A stretch of DNA of 57,876 nt from the NCBI RefSeq assembly GCF_004791695.1, contig NZ_SRSO01000030.1, positions 1-57,876 on the forward strand, read 5' to 3'. The translations under genes were made by a program, and so were the position numbers. This document shows positions 27,270 to 36,010 of this stretch, piece by piece. The notes beneath the pieces were generated by a model that worked only from the letters and a program-made list of their open reading frames with translations, did no database searches and was not told the DNA's origin. The stretch is from Flavivirga rizhaonensis (lineage in GTDB: Bacteria; Bacteroidota; Bacteroidia; Flavobacteriales; Flavobacteriaceae). Within the stretch, counting starts at the first letter, position 1, and every line of letters starts with the position of its first letter.

Positions 27270-28754
27270 ATGAAACAAAAAAAAGCCTTAAAGTTTTCAA
27301 TGTTTAATGTGATACTTATATTATTTTCTGCGATATTATTTACGTGTAAAGATTCTAAAGAAACTAATAATACCGCTTCAGATATAGAAATTGGTAAAGC
27401 TGATTCTATAAAAATCAAGCCTTCTCAAAAATTAAAAGAAGAGTTTATAGATAAGCGATTTGGCATGTTTATTTGTTATAATATTATGTCTTACGGTGCA
27501 GAATGGGGAGAAGCTAATTATCCATTAGATTCCTTTAATCCACAAAAATTAGATTGCAACCAATGGGCAGATGCAGCAATTTCTGCAGGCATGACATTTG
27601 GACTTCTTACCACAAAGCATCACGAAGGGTTTTCGCTTTGGGATAGTAAATACACAGAGTACGATGTGGCTTCAACGGCATATAAAAAAGATATTGTACG
27701 CCAGTATGTAGATGCATTTAGAGCAAAAGGTTTGGGAGTTGGACTATATTATTCTATTTGGGATAGTACCAATGGTGTGGATAAAGGTAAGATAGATACA
27801 GAAAAACTAAGTTTTATTAAAGGACAGATTACAGAACTATTAACCAACTACGGAAAGGTAGATTATTTTGTTATGGATGGTTGGTATTGGAGAATGGGAC
27901 ACAAAGAAGTGCCTTATCATGAAATCAGAGCTTTAATTAGAGAATTGCAACCCGAATGCTTAATTACAGATCATACACATTTACAAGCTCCTTTTCATAT
28001 GGATATTCCTTATTTTGAAGGACCTTTTGGAGCATACCCAGCCGAAGATAATACTATGGCATCTGCTTTAGGACATTGCAGTGTAAAGGGCAATGGTTGG
28101 TTTTGGAGTGAAAAAACACCAGATGGATTAATAAAAGGCGATGGCGTTGAAACCATTTTGAATAAACTTAATGATTGCGAGAATAGATATTGCAATTTTA
28201 TGTTGAATTGCATGCCGAATAGAGACGGACTTTTAGACCCAATTTACACGAATATGCTAACCGAAATTGGTAAACAATGGAAGCCGAACTTGTCTAGACC
28301 AACCTTACCAAATCAAGGACCACAAATTATAACTACAGCACCAATACAATCTGTTACAGCTAGCAGTGGAGAATCTGAAAACTTATACGATGCACGTCAG
28401 GTAGGTACAAATCATTTTCATTGGGAATCTGATAAAAGTTTTCCTCAAACTATAGTAATGGATCTCGGTGAAGTTGTTGAGAATATTGATGTATTAACTA
28501 TCGTGCCGAATCACAGATGTAAACCAGCCCCTGAAGCCGCTTTGGCTGAAGGGAATATAACTTACGCTAAAGTTTATGCAAGTAAGGACAATGTTAATTT
28601 TAAAGAGATTGCTTCAGAAAAATGGGAGGCTAATTCCAAATATCGTTTGTTAGCATTACCAAAAACGGATTTAAGGTATCTTAAATTAGAAATTCTTGAA
28701 GCGAATGGAGAACAAGCTATAATTGCTGAGTTGGAATTAGGGCAATCTGAATAA
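27270..28754 (+). CDS. GH29 alpha-L-fucosidase-like lipoprotein B
   Basis: A 494-residue paralogue of the preceding GH29, by eye around 70-80 percent identical in the catalytic part. The lipobox is LFTC. It has TTKHHEGFSLWDSKYTEYD, the nucleophile Asp in DYFVMDGWYW (near 203), NFMLNCMPNRDGLL and a C-terminal beta-sandwich domain starting VTASSGESENLYDARQV. Several changes cluster around the presumed active site (FVIDGWFW to FVMDGWYW, HEGFC to HEGFS), so the copies may differ in preferred linkage or in sulfate tolerance. Its stop overlaps the ATG of the GH16 gene by one base. Confidence 0.9.
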   Translation: MKQKKALKFSMFNVILILFSAILFTCKDSKETNNTASDIEIGKADSIKIKPSQKLKEEFIDKRFGMFICYNIMSYGAEWGEANYPLDSFNPQKLDCNQWADAAISAGMTFGLLTTKHHEGFSLWDSKYTEYDVASTAYKKDIVRQYVDAFRAKGLGVGLYYSIWDSTNGVDKGKIDTEKLSFIKGQITELLTNYGKVDYFVMDGWYWRMGHKEVPYHEIRALIRELQPECLITDHTHLQAPFHMDIPYFEGPFGAYPAEDNTMASALGHCSVKGNGWFWSEKTPDGLIKGDGVETILNKLNDCENRYCNFMLNCMPNRDGLLDPIYTNMLTEIGKQWKPNLSRPTLPNQGPQIITTAPIQSVTASSGESENLYDARQVGTNHFHWESDKSFPQTIVMDLGEVVENIDVLTIVPNHRCKPAPEAALAEGNITYAKVYASKDNVNFKEIASEKWEANSKYRLLALPKTDLRYLKLEILEANGEQAIIAELELGQSE

Positions 28755-30625
28755 TGATAGTAGTTACGCTAATAAATAGATATAAAATAATCTTGTGTTT
28801 CGTGTTCCTAATTCTTGGTATAGAATTATATGCCCAACCTCCAAAACCACCTAAAGGCAAAAGATGGGTTTTAAATGAAAAGTTTTCAGATGAATTTAAT
28901 GGAAACGAACTCGATTTGGAAAAATGGTATAATTACCATCCAAATTGGGTGGGAAGACCACCTGGTATATTTCTGCCATCTCAAATAAGCGTTGAAAACG
29001 GAATGCTAGTGATAAAAGGAGGGAAGATGGCAAAAGATACGATAGTAACCATGTGGAATGGGGATAAAATCACTTATAATATTGCTTGCGGAGCTGTGGT
29101 ATCAAAATCAAATGAAGCTAGTTTTGGTTACTATGAAAGCAAGGTGAAAGTGTCTAAAAGTACCTTGTCTACTACCTTTTGGTTATCCACACATAAAAAT
29201 GTGCCTCTTGCCGAAACACCTTGTGATGATAAATATGGTTTAGAGCTGGATATCATGGAAATGATAGGGAGAACAGGAAATTTCCCAGGTTCTTACTTTG
29301 CCAATAGAATGAATTCCAACACACATTTTTGGTATACCGATTGTGATAATAAGGTTAACGATCTGCGGTCTGATGAAATTATTCACGAAATCAATGGGAC
29401 ATTACCATCAGACCAATTTTATATATATGGTGCCTGGTGGCAAGACGAGCAAAAAGCTACATTTTACTTAGATGGTAACGAACCAAAGTCCGTAGATTTC
29501 AATGCAACCATTAAAAATAATCCTTTTGACCAACCAATGCATTTGCATATGGTTACAGAAACTTATCCGTTTCCATGGGTATCGCTCCCTACTGATGAAG
29601 AGTTGGCGGATGATACAAAAAACACCAGTTACTACGACTGGGTAAGATCTTACAAACTAGTGAATGTCCTAGATCCAAACGACGAGCCAGTGGATGATGA
29701 GATTATTAAAAATAGTGGTTTTGAATCTGGCGACCTCACAGGATGGGTTGGATGGCCTAATCCCTATAACCATGAAGTTGTATCTGATGTAAAACATATA
29801 AATACAGGAAATCATACTCTACATATTGCAGGTGCAGGATCTGCTGTACAAAAGGTATCTTTAAAACCCAATACAGAATATAAGCTCAGTTGTTACGCAA
29901 AGATTGTTTCTGGAAATATCACTCTCGGAATAAAAGAAGGCGTTGTTGGAGGAAGCTTATCTGTAAATATCTCAAATTCAAACTATACTTTAAACGAATT
30001 GGTTTTTACTACTGATGGCACAGGAAGTGCCAAGCTCTTCTTTTATGCGCCATCGGTAAATGATGAAGGGTATGCAGACGATTTTCTTATTGAAGAAACC
30101 AACCCCGTAATCGTTAATCCAGAAGATAAACCAATTGTTCAAATTTATAATGAGAAGCTTGAAATTGATGTGTCTACACTTGAAGTTTCAAATGCAGGTT
30201 TAAATTTTGATATGGTATATCAAGCCAACAAAGATCGAGAGATTTACTTTGAACTAAAAAACTCAAGTGGTACTGTGGTTGAAGATAATATAGTATCGGC
30301 TTATGCTGGTTATGCTTATTTCAACCATGATGCATTAACCTATAACATGGCATCAAATGAAAACTATTATTTTAAAGCACAACTAAGGCCTGTTGGAGGC
30401 CAGAATACAGAAGGTATTATGCTACAAGAATTTGTAATTAGAAATGGTGCTATACTTTCGGTAGTTGATAAAATTGATTTAAGAAATAATGTATTTATTT
30501 ATCCTAATCCAGTTAAAGATTCTACATGTTTTTCTGAACAAAATTATTTTGAAGGCTATGTTATTTATAAAGCCAATGGTGCTAAAGTTGAAGAAGGTAT
30601 TGTAAATAAAAAAACATACAATTAA
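28754..30625 (+). CDS. GH16 endo-galactanase-like enzyme with CBM and truncated T9SS tail
   Basis: A 623-residue secreted enzyme. The signal peptide ends near YAQ. The GH16 domain (about 35-310) has the catalytic ELDIMEMIG motif (Glu near 164 and 169) and an agarase/porphyranase-like start (FSDEFNGNELDLEKW). A CBM4/9-like domain follows (about 317-450, NSGFESGDLTGWVGW), then a beta domain with AQLRPVGGQNTEG (about 460-565). A T9SS sorting tail begins (VFIYPNPVKDS) but stops early after NKKTYN. Removing one A from the A7 run at 30608-30614 restores the usual tail end; see the next feature. An endo-acting beta-agarase, porphyranase or carrageenase-type role is likely, with exact specificity unknown. 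It is the last gene of the operon. Confidence 0.88.
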   Translation: MIVVTLINRYKIILCFVFLILGIELYAQPPKPPKGKRWVLNEKFSDEFNGNELDLEKWYNYHPNWVGRPPGIFLPSQISVENGMLVIKGGKMAKDTIVTMWNGDKITYNIACGAVVSKSNEASFGYYESKVKVSKSTLSTTFWLSTHKNVPLAETPCDDKYGLELDIMEMIGRTGNFPGSYFANRMNSNTHFWYTDCDNKVNDLRSDEIIHEINGTLPSDQFYIYGAWWQDEQKATFYLDGNEPKSVDFNATIKNNPFDQPMHLHMVTETYPFPWVSLPTDEELADDTKNTSYYDWVRSYKLVNVLDPNDEPVDDEIIKNSGFESGDLTGWVGWPNPYNHEVVSDVKHINTGNHTLHIAGAGSAVQKVSLKPNTEYKLSCYAKIVSGNITLGIKEGVVGGSLSVNISNSNYTLNELVFTTDGTGSAKLFFYAPSVNDEGYADDFLIEETNPVIVNPEDKPIVQIYNEKLEIDVSTLEVSNAGLNFDMVYQANKDREIYFELKNSSGTVVEDNIVSAYAGYAYFNHDALTYNMASNENYYFKAQLRPVGGQNTEGIMLQEFVIRNGAILSVVDKIDLRNNVFIYPNPVKDSTCFSEQNYFEGYVIYKANGAKVEEGIVNKKTYN

Positions 30626-30692
30626 GTTAAATAAGGGAATATATTTTATTCGTTTAGATAATATTAAAACTTTTAAAGTTATTAAGATTTAA
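30608..30692 (+). other. Out-of-frame end of the GH16 sorting tail after an A7 run
   Basis: Beyond the homopolymer A7 (30608-30614) the neighbouring frame reads LNKGIYFIRLDNIKTFKVIK and stops at 30690-30692. This is exactly the final part of a T9SS type A sorting domain. The current frame instead stops at 30623-30625. A one-base deletion in the run rejoins them. It could be a real mutation, slipped-strand variation, transcriptional slippage or a sequencing error. Confidence 0.8.
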
Positions 30693-30938
30693 AATAGAAA
30701 AATAACTCTATGTAATAATAAATTACGAAGATATCAGACATGGCAATTCAAAGAACATTCAAACCAGTTGAGATCCAAGGCTGAAAAGAACAGATGGTGT
30801 GTTTACAAATTGATAGGATTTTTAAATCTTTTCTCTCTAAAAACCGTTTGATTACAAAGAGTTTTGAAAAGATTAATTGACGTGAGTTCGACATATTAAA
30901 AACTGACTGTCAACTCAACCGTTTAACTATTTTACTAT

Positions 30939-31065
30939 GTCATTCCGAATGCTACGGAGAGTAAAATATATTTTACTTGAACGTATAATAGCGTAGCTAT
31001 TGAAGAGGAATCTCATCCTTATGAGATGTCTCGAAAGTTTATCTTGAGTACTTCGACTACGCTCC
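30939..31065. repeat. Intergenic REP-like repeat cluster
   Basis: The gap between the convergent GH16 and FN3 genes (30626-31112) has no gene. It holds a degenerate palindromic element starting TGTCATTCCGAA. It includes an 18-base perfect palindrome (AGTAAAATA with its complement) at 30960-30977, a hairpin with ATCTCAT and ATGAGAT around CCTT at 31010-31027, and CTTCGACTACGCTC at 31051-31064. Pieces of this kind recur between genes in many Flavobacteriaceae, probably as REP-type sequences. It may also end transcription from both sides. Confidence 0.55.
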
Positions 31066-31112
31066 TTTAGATTTGTTTTTTATAAAAAAATTAAAATTAA
31101 ATCGAACTGACG

Positions 31113-31823
31113 CTAATTAGTTTTAAAACTCCAAACCTGACCATGAGTTACTCCTCCATTATCGTCTTTTACCACCACCTTCCAATAGTAAACCGTAGAA
31201 GCATTTAATGTAGTTGAATAAGTTGTTTCAGATATGGAATTTGCCACTTCTGTTGTGGGAGGGTTACTAGTATCTAAATAAACATCATATGTTAATACAG
31301 CGCCAGTAGTTATATGGCTACCAGTCCAAGATAAAGATGTATTTAAATCTGATAAGGTTGCGTCAATATCGGGACCAACCAACACTGGAGAAAATGGCAG
31401 ATAGTTTATTTCCCCTTCTCCTTCTGTGTATAACTGAAATGTATTGGAATAGCTACTAGAATCACCATTATTATCTTTCGCTTTAACTCTCCAATAATGC
31501 GCTAGTCCTTCATCTAAAAGTATGGATTTAGAAGTTGACGAAAGGTTATTAAAACTGTGTACTATTTGAGTAAAACCGTTATCGGTTGCTACTTCCAGTG
31601 TATAGGATATTGGGTCTCCATCAGGATCAGAAGAAGCGTTCCATTTGAATGTTAAGTTATTATCTGTGCATAATAAGTTATTTACAGGCTCAGATAGACT
31701 CGGAATCGTTGGGGGCGTATTGTTACCAGGATCTTCAGTACTATCGTCACTACCACCTCCACAGGAAAACATTAAGGTGCTTAGAATAATTGTTAAAACA
31801 GTATTATTTATTGTTATTTTCAT
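31113..31823 (-). CDS. Lipoprotein with two fibronectin type III-like domains
   Basis: A 236-residue lipoprotein (lipobox LMFSC, then GGGSDDS, a typical surface-export-like start). Two FN3-like repeats follow. The first, about 45-135, has FKWNASSDPDGDPISYTLEV and HYWRVKAKDNNGDSSSYS. The second, about 145-236, has LTYDVYLDTSNPPTTEVA and YYWKVVVKDDNGG. No catalytic motif is seen. It lies 33 bases after the GH98-like gene on the same strand, so it is probably co-transcribed and may bind glycan or enzyme at the cell surface. That role is inference. Confidence 0.75.
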   Translation of the reverse strand: MKITINNTVLTIILSTLMFSCGGGSDDSTEDPGNNTPPTIPSLSEPVNNLLCTDNNLTFKWNASSDPDGDPISYTLEVATDNGFTQIVHSFNNLSSTSKSILLDEGLAHYWRVKAKDNNGDSSSYSNTFQLYTEGEGEINYLPFSPVLVGPDIDATLSDLNTSLSWTGSHITTGAVLTYDVYLDTSNPPTTEVANSISETTYSTTLNASTVYYWKVVVKDDNGGVTHGQVWSFKTN

Positions 31824-31855
31824 CTTATACTTTTTTTAAATGATAAAACCGTATA

Positions 31856-34800
31856 TTATTTTTTAATAAATTTTAAAGTATACGAATTTTTGTTGGTTAC
31901 TATATTCGCAAAATAGAATCCCTTCTTAAGGTTAGAGATATCTACCTTTAGACTATATTCGCCGTTAGCAACGTATGGATATAATTGTTTGTTTTTCCCT
32001 ACTAAATCAATGATGTTTATGGCTTCTATTTTGGAATTTGACATTGGTAAAAGGATATTGAGCTCTTGAGTGGCTGGATTAGGGAATAGTTTTAATTCTG
32101 ATCCAATTACAAATTGTTGTGAGTAAATTCCTTGGCAATCTTTATCAGATTTCACAACAACATAATTTAAGCCATCTTCTAGGGGTAAAGTAATGTTTGA
32201 TGCTTTTGTTCTAAATAATCTGTTGTTTACAGAAATGTTGTATTGCTGTCCGCCATTAAAATTAAGACTTACCGTTTTAGAATTGTTATTAACCTTCGAA
32301 GTTACACCCAGAGCCTCGGGTTCTCCTACGGTTATTGTGAATTCTCCATTGAAATCTGGATCCTCGGCTACAGTAATTTGTAGCGTATATTCACCAGCAC
32401 CCAAATCTTCGAAAATGGTTTGTGCAGTAAAGTTTTTTGTAACATCAACACCATTTCCAGATAGGATAGCTGTATAACTGGCATTATTACTATTTTGAAC
32501 GGTTATTAAAACACTACCGTTATTTTTAGAGCTACAAGTTTCTCCTGTTGTTTTAATTAAAAAATTATCAGCAACTACTGAAAAGACTTCACAACCATTT
32601 GAGTCTACAGCAGCTCCAGCAGGAGTATTTGGACAATCGTCATCTGCGTTAAGAACGCCATCCAGATCAGTATCGTTACAGTTAGCACCAGCACAACCCA
32701 AATCTATTAGCGAAATATTATCTAAATAGCCTTCTGCATCTGAATTAGGAGAGTAATAGTAAACTCTAACACTTGTATTATTTGCACCAGTTGTAAAACT
32801 TAAGGTTTTTTCTTCAAAAGTAGTATTTGTTACGCTTGTAGATTGTTCTGGGCCACCGTGATCCTTAAGTCCAAAATTAATATTTCCAGTTCCTAAATTT
32901 TTAGCAAAAGCTTTAATTTGGTAATTGTTATTTGGGTTAAGATTTGAAATTGTAGCAGCAGAAGCGCCTTCGCCCTTAACCATTAAAGCATAGTTTCCTT
33001 GATAAACTTCGTTTCTTTGAACTTCTCGTATTGCTGTTCCAGACCCACCAAACCATAAACCAATACCGTTTTCAAAACATTCATTGTAAACGTCTGTATT
33101 TGGACAAGTGGCTTCAGTTAAAAACTCAAAGGGAGTTTTTTTTTCAACAATGATTTGTGTTTCATCGCCACCAACGGGTCTAATTTGAGCAACAACCGAA
33201 TAACCTGTTCCAGAGGCTGGAATAGGATTAAAATTCAGCGTAAATACATCATTATTCACACCTTTAATTATGGTTTTTGTTGTTGATGCCATTATCACAT
33301 CATTGGGATCTAATACAGATACAACAATATCCCTAGTTTCTCTTAAATTATAACCTATTTTGAAATCTAAATTTGATGAAGTTGTAATTAAATCTGGCAC
33401 ATCATCAATACTGATGGTTTCTGTAACTGGATCTTGCTGAAGCGTGAAATTAACGGCTCCTGCTATAGTATGGTCAATTTCAATGGAAAGTTCATTTGTG
33501 GCGTCATTCCAATTGTAATTTTTAATAGCTCCCAATTCCTCAATTTTAATATTGGGCTGAGCCGTACATTTAAAGGTCAATATAGACGGGTAGGCAGGTA
33601 GTGAATACTCACCCTCTCTCAAACTCGGATTAGGAACATAACCATTCACTTGAAAAAATATCGAACCTCCATCATCAGGCTTTAATTTACCAATAACATA
33701 ACTCATTAAGTCAATATTTCCAGATAGTGATTCTATACCAGCATGATTTATATTTAGGGTATAGCTTTGTTTTATATCGTGATTTTCTAAGGTATTGAAC
33801 ACAAAGATGGAATTATCAATAATTTGTGCGTAAGCTTCGTTTGTGCTTTCTGGATAAAATATATTTAAATTGGCATCTGCTTCTGCTTGCGTATCTAGGT
33901 CCTCTAGTTTTACAACGGCCAATGGCGTGCCGTTAATAACAGGCGGGCTCACCGACGATTTAGGTAAAAACGGAATACCAGAAGGATACCTGTCTGTATT
34001 CGGAATCATTTCTAAATAGGCACTTTGTTGTATGTCGTAGTTTTGTTTGGTAAATACAACATCGCTATAAGGCGCAAGGTCTGAAATACCATATGTTGAG
34101 CGAAGAACATCGCCCCATATATTCCCTGGCATATAGGTTATGTTAGGCGTGCTATTGGCATCAGTCGTATTAATTCCTGTATCTACTATTATTTTGAAGT
34201 TGTTATTAATTGCTTGTTCCGACGGAATTAATTTTTCGTCTATTACGGCATTAATAAATGGCTCAAGATATCTGTGATAATGATCTGTAGGTCTGCCTGT
34301 AAAACGATCGTATTGTGTACTTTGTTCAATTGTAAATACAGTAGATCCATAAGTTATCCCATAAATAAATTGTTTCATGTTTTGTATATAAGGGTGGTAT
34401 TTTGTGCCACTTCCGGTGGCATGCGTGCCATTCATCCATTCTTCAAGTTCAAAATCGTCTACATCACCAAATTTTTCCCAACACCAGGCATCAGACCACA
34501 TTCCAATATTTTTTATCATTCCCGTAAGTTTCATACCCTGAATAGAACTTACGTTAGTATAAGCACCCCACGGATCTGTAGTTTTATTTTGGGGCAATAA
34601 GTAATCTCCATAATTTTTATCTAAATAAGAATCGTAATTAGCATAAGAAAATAATGGCCATTTTGCTGCTTGCCAATTCATATCTCCATAAGAGAATACT
34701 TTACCGTATTTTCGGCATAGTTCTATAATACCGTCTATATTAGATCGCTTATCTTCATCAAAAAAGTAACCATAAAAGGCTTCTGAAGTTGCTGCCCCAA

Positions 34801-35515
34801 CACAGTTTGGTAATTCTTTAAAGGCCATTTCAATTTCAGAAAGCAAACTACTTCTACCTCTAGGAGATAAGTCGCCAACGCCACCAGAATCAAATAAAAA
34901 CTTATAACCTAAATCATCAAAAAAACGTGAATATTCTAGTAAATCAACACCTTGCGTGTTACTAAAAAATGATTGTCCGAGGTCTAAAACTACATAATCT
35001 TTTAAATGGTCTGGAACCATTTCTTTCATTAACGCTGCAGGGTCAGAAGATTCATAAACTGTTCGACTATTTATTCTAAAATGAAAAAAGGGTTTCTCAG
35101 GACTAATATCTATTTGTACGGGAGTTGGAGATTTATCATCGTTAACTACAAGTGTTCTGGTTTCACTAAAAGTAGTCCCTCCATCTTGTGTTACCCTCCA
35201 ATACCAAGTACCTGGATCTAATAAGAATTTTTTGGAAGGATTTATAGTGCCATAATTTGAATAGAAATAAACGATGTTTCTATCGTCATATCTATCGTCT
35301 ACGGTACGTGCTTGTTTTACAACAGGCGCCGTAAAATTTTGGTTTTTGGAAACCTGAAGTTCGTAAGGACCATCTGTGCTTACTTTTACTCTAAAAGAAA
35401 CAGCAATATCGGTCAGTTCATCATTGTTTCGGGGAAATAATAATTCAACTTGAGCTCGTGAACTGTTTATAAAAAAGAAACATGATAATAAAAAAAGGTA
35501 GTTTAGTTTTTTCAT
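31856..35515 (-). CDS. GH98-like multidomain secreted enzyme with T9SS tail
   Basis: A 1219-residue secreted protein. After the signal peptide come an FN3-like domain (about 22-125) and a catalytic-looking region (about 130-650). Its order resembles GH98: ISPEKPFFHFRIN, MVPDHLKDYVVLDLG, LPNCVGAATSEAFYGYFF with acidic residues, VIDEKLIPSEQAINN and AYLEMIPNTDRYPSGIPFLP. Next are beta domains with AQIRPVGGDETQ (about 710-795), a CBM4/9-like domain (about 800-925), a thrombospondin type 3 stretch (DTDLDGVLNADDDCPNTPAG) and a T9SS tail (LKLFPNPATQELNI to the end). GH98 members are endo-galactosidases or endo-xylanases. The family call rests on pattern reading and is moderate. Two modules are shared with the GH16 enzyme. 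Confidence 0.6.
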   Translation of the reverse strand: MKKLNYLFLLSCFFFINSSRAQVELLFPRNNDELTDIAVSFRVKVSTDGPYELQVSKNQNFTAPVVKQARTVDDRYDDRNIVYFYSNYGTINPSKKFLLDPGTWYWRVTQDGGTTFSETRTLVVNDDKSPTPVQIDISPEKPFFHFRINSRTVYESSDPAALMKEMVPDHLKDYVVLDLGQSFFSNTQGVDLLEYSRFFDDLGYKFLFDSGGVGDLSPRGRSSLLSEIEMAFKELPNCVGAATSEAFYGYFFDEDKRSNIDGIIELCRKYGKVFSYGDMNWQAAKWPLFSYANYDSYLDKNYGDYLLPQNKTTDPWGAYTNVSSIQGMKLTGMIKNIGMWSDAWCWEKFGDVDDFELEEWMNGTHATGSGTKYHPYIQNMKQFIYGITYGSTVFTIEQSTQYDRFTGRPTDHYHRYLEPFINAVIDEKLIPSEQAINNNFKIIVDTGINTTDANSTPNITYMPGNIWGDVLRSTYGISDLAPYSDVVFTKQNYDIQQSAYLEMIPNTDRYPSGIPFLPKSSVSPPVINGTPLAVVKLEDLDTQAEADANLNIFYPESTNEAYAQIIDNSIFVFNTLENHDIKQSYTLNINHAGIESLSGNIDLMSYVIGKLKPDDGGSIFFQVNGYVPNPSLREGEYSLPAYPSILTFKCTAQPNIKIEELGAIKNYNWNDATNELSIEIDHTIAGAVNFTLQQDPVTETISIDDVPDLITTSSNLDFKIGYNLRETRDIVVSVLDPNDVIMASTTKTIIKGVNNDVFTLNFNPIPASGTGYSVVAQIRPVGGDETQIIVEKKTPFEFLTEATCPNTDVYNECFENGIGLWFGGSGTAIREVQRNEVYQGNYALMVKGEGASAATISNLNPNNNYQIKAFAKNLGTGNINFGLKDHGGPEQSTSVTNTTFEEKTLSFTTGANNTSVRVYYYSPNSDAEGYLDNISLIDLGCAGANCNDTDLDGVLNADDDCPNTPAGAAVDSNGCEVFSVVADNFLIKTTGETCSSKNNGSVLITVQNSNNASYTAILSGNGVDVTKNFTAQTIFEDLGAGEYTLQITVAEDPDFNGEFTITVGEPEALGVTSKVNNNSKTVSLNFNGGQQYNISVNNRLFRTKASNITLPLEDGLNYVVVKSDKDCQGIYSQQFVIGSELKLFPNPATQELNILLPMSNSKIEAINIIDLVGKNKQLYPYVANGEYSLKVDISNLKKGFYFANIVTNKNSYTLKFIKK

Positions 35516-35941
35516 ACGGGGTATATTTCTCGTAAAGTTACTTTATAATAGAATGCAATTGTATAACATTTGTTTTGGATACTATTACAAATGTTTTTTT
35601 TTGATAATTAACTTTTCTAGCTAAAGGAAAGTTTCATATTGGTTTAAACACTTTTCTGTAGTTATTCATTTTGCTTCATTTTTTGCCCAAGATAATCCTT
35701 GCTGATAGCTTCACATAAGGTTTTCCTGTTCCTGTATTTTTGTTAGTTGCAGTTAATTTTCAGCCTAAAGAGCCATTTAAGTAGTCAATAAAAATTATTT
35801 AATTATACTAAATGTTTAAAAAGCTAACACATATGTTATGTACTTAATTTTTTTAATAAGTAAAATTATTTAAGTATTTGTTATTGAGAATTTTACGTTT
35901 TTTGTTGAATTTCGTTTTAAGCACTCTTCTGCGGGCTTAAA
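35516..35941. other. Divergent intergenic region between GH98-like and regulator genes
   Basis: AT-rich sequence with no convincing ORF or RNA gene. It separates the minus-strand GH98-like gene from the plus-strand regulator, so both promoters must lie in this gap or its edges. Only the regulator's promoter is clear. The regulator's own binding site could be here but was not recognised. Confidence 0.4.
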
Positions 35942-35972
35942 TTGAACCATGTATATTCTTTTGGTATATTTG
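35942..35972 (+). promoter_or_regulatory. Bacteroidota-type promoter of the hybrid regulator gene
   Basis: TTG at 35942-35944 and TATATTTG at 35965-35972 are separated by 20 bases, matching the -33 TTG / -7 TAnnTTTG consensus of Bacteroidota. It lies about 40 bases upstream of the GTG start of the regulator. Confidence 0.65.
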
Positions 35973-36010
35973 TTAGAAGAGGTTTAACCATTTAAAAGTA
36001 TATTTTTTCT

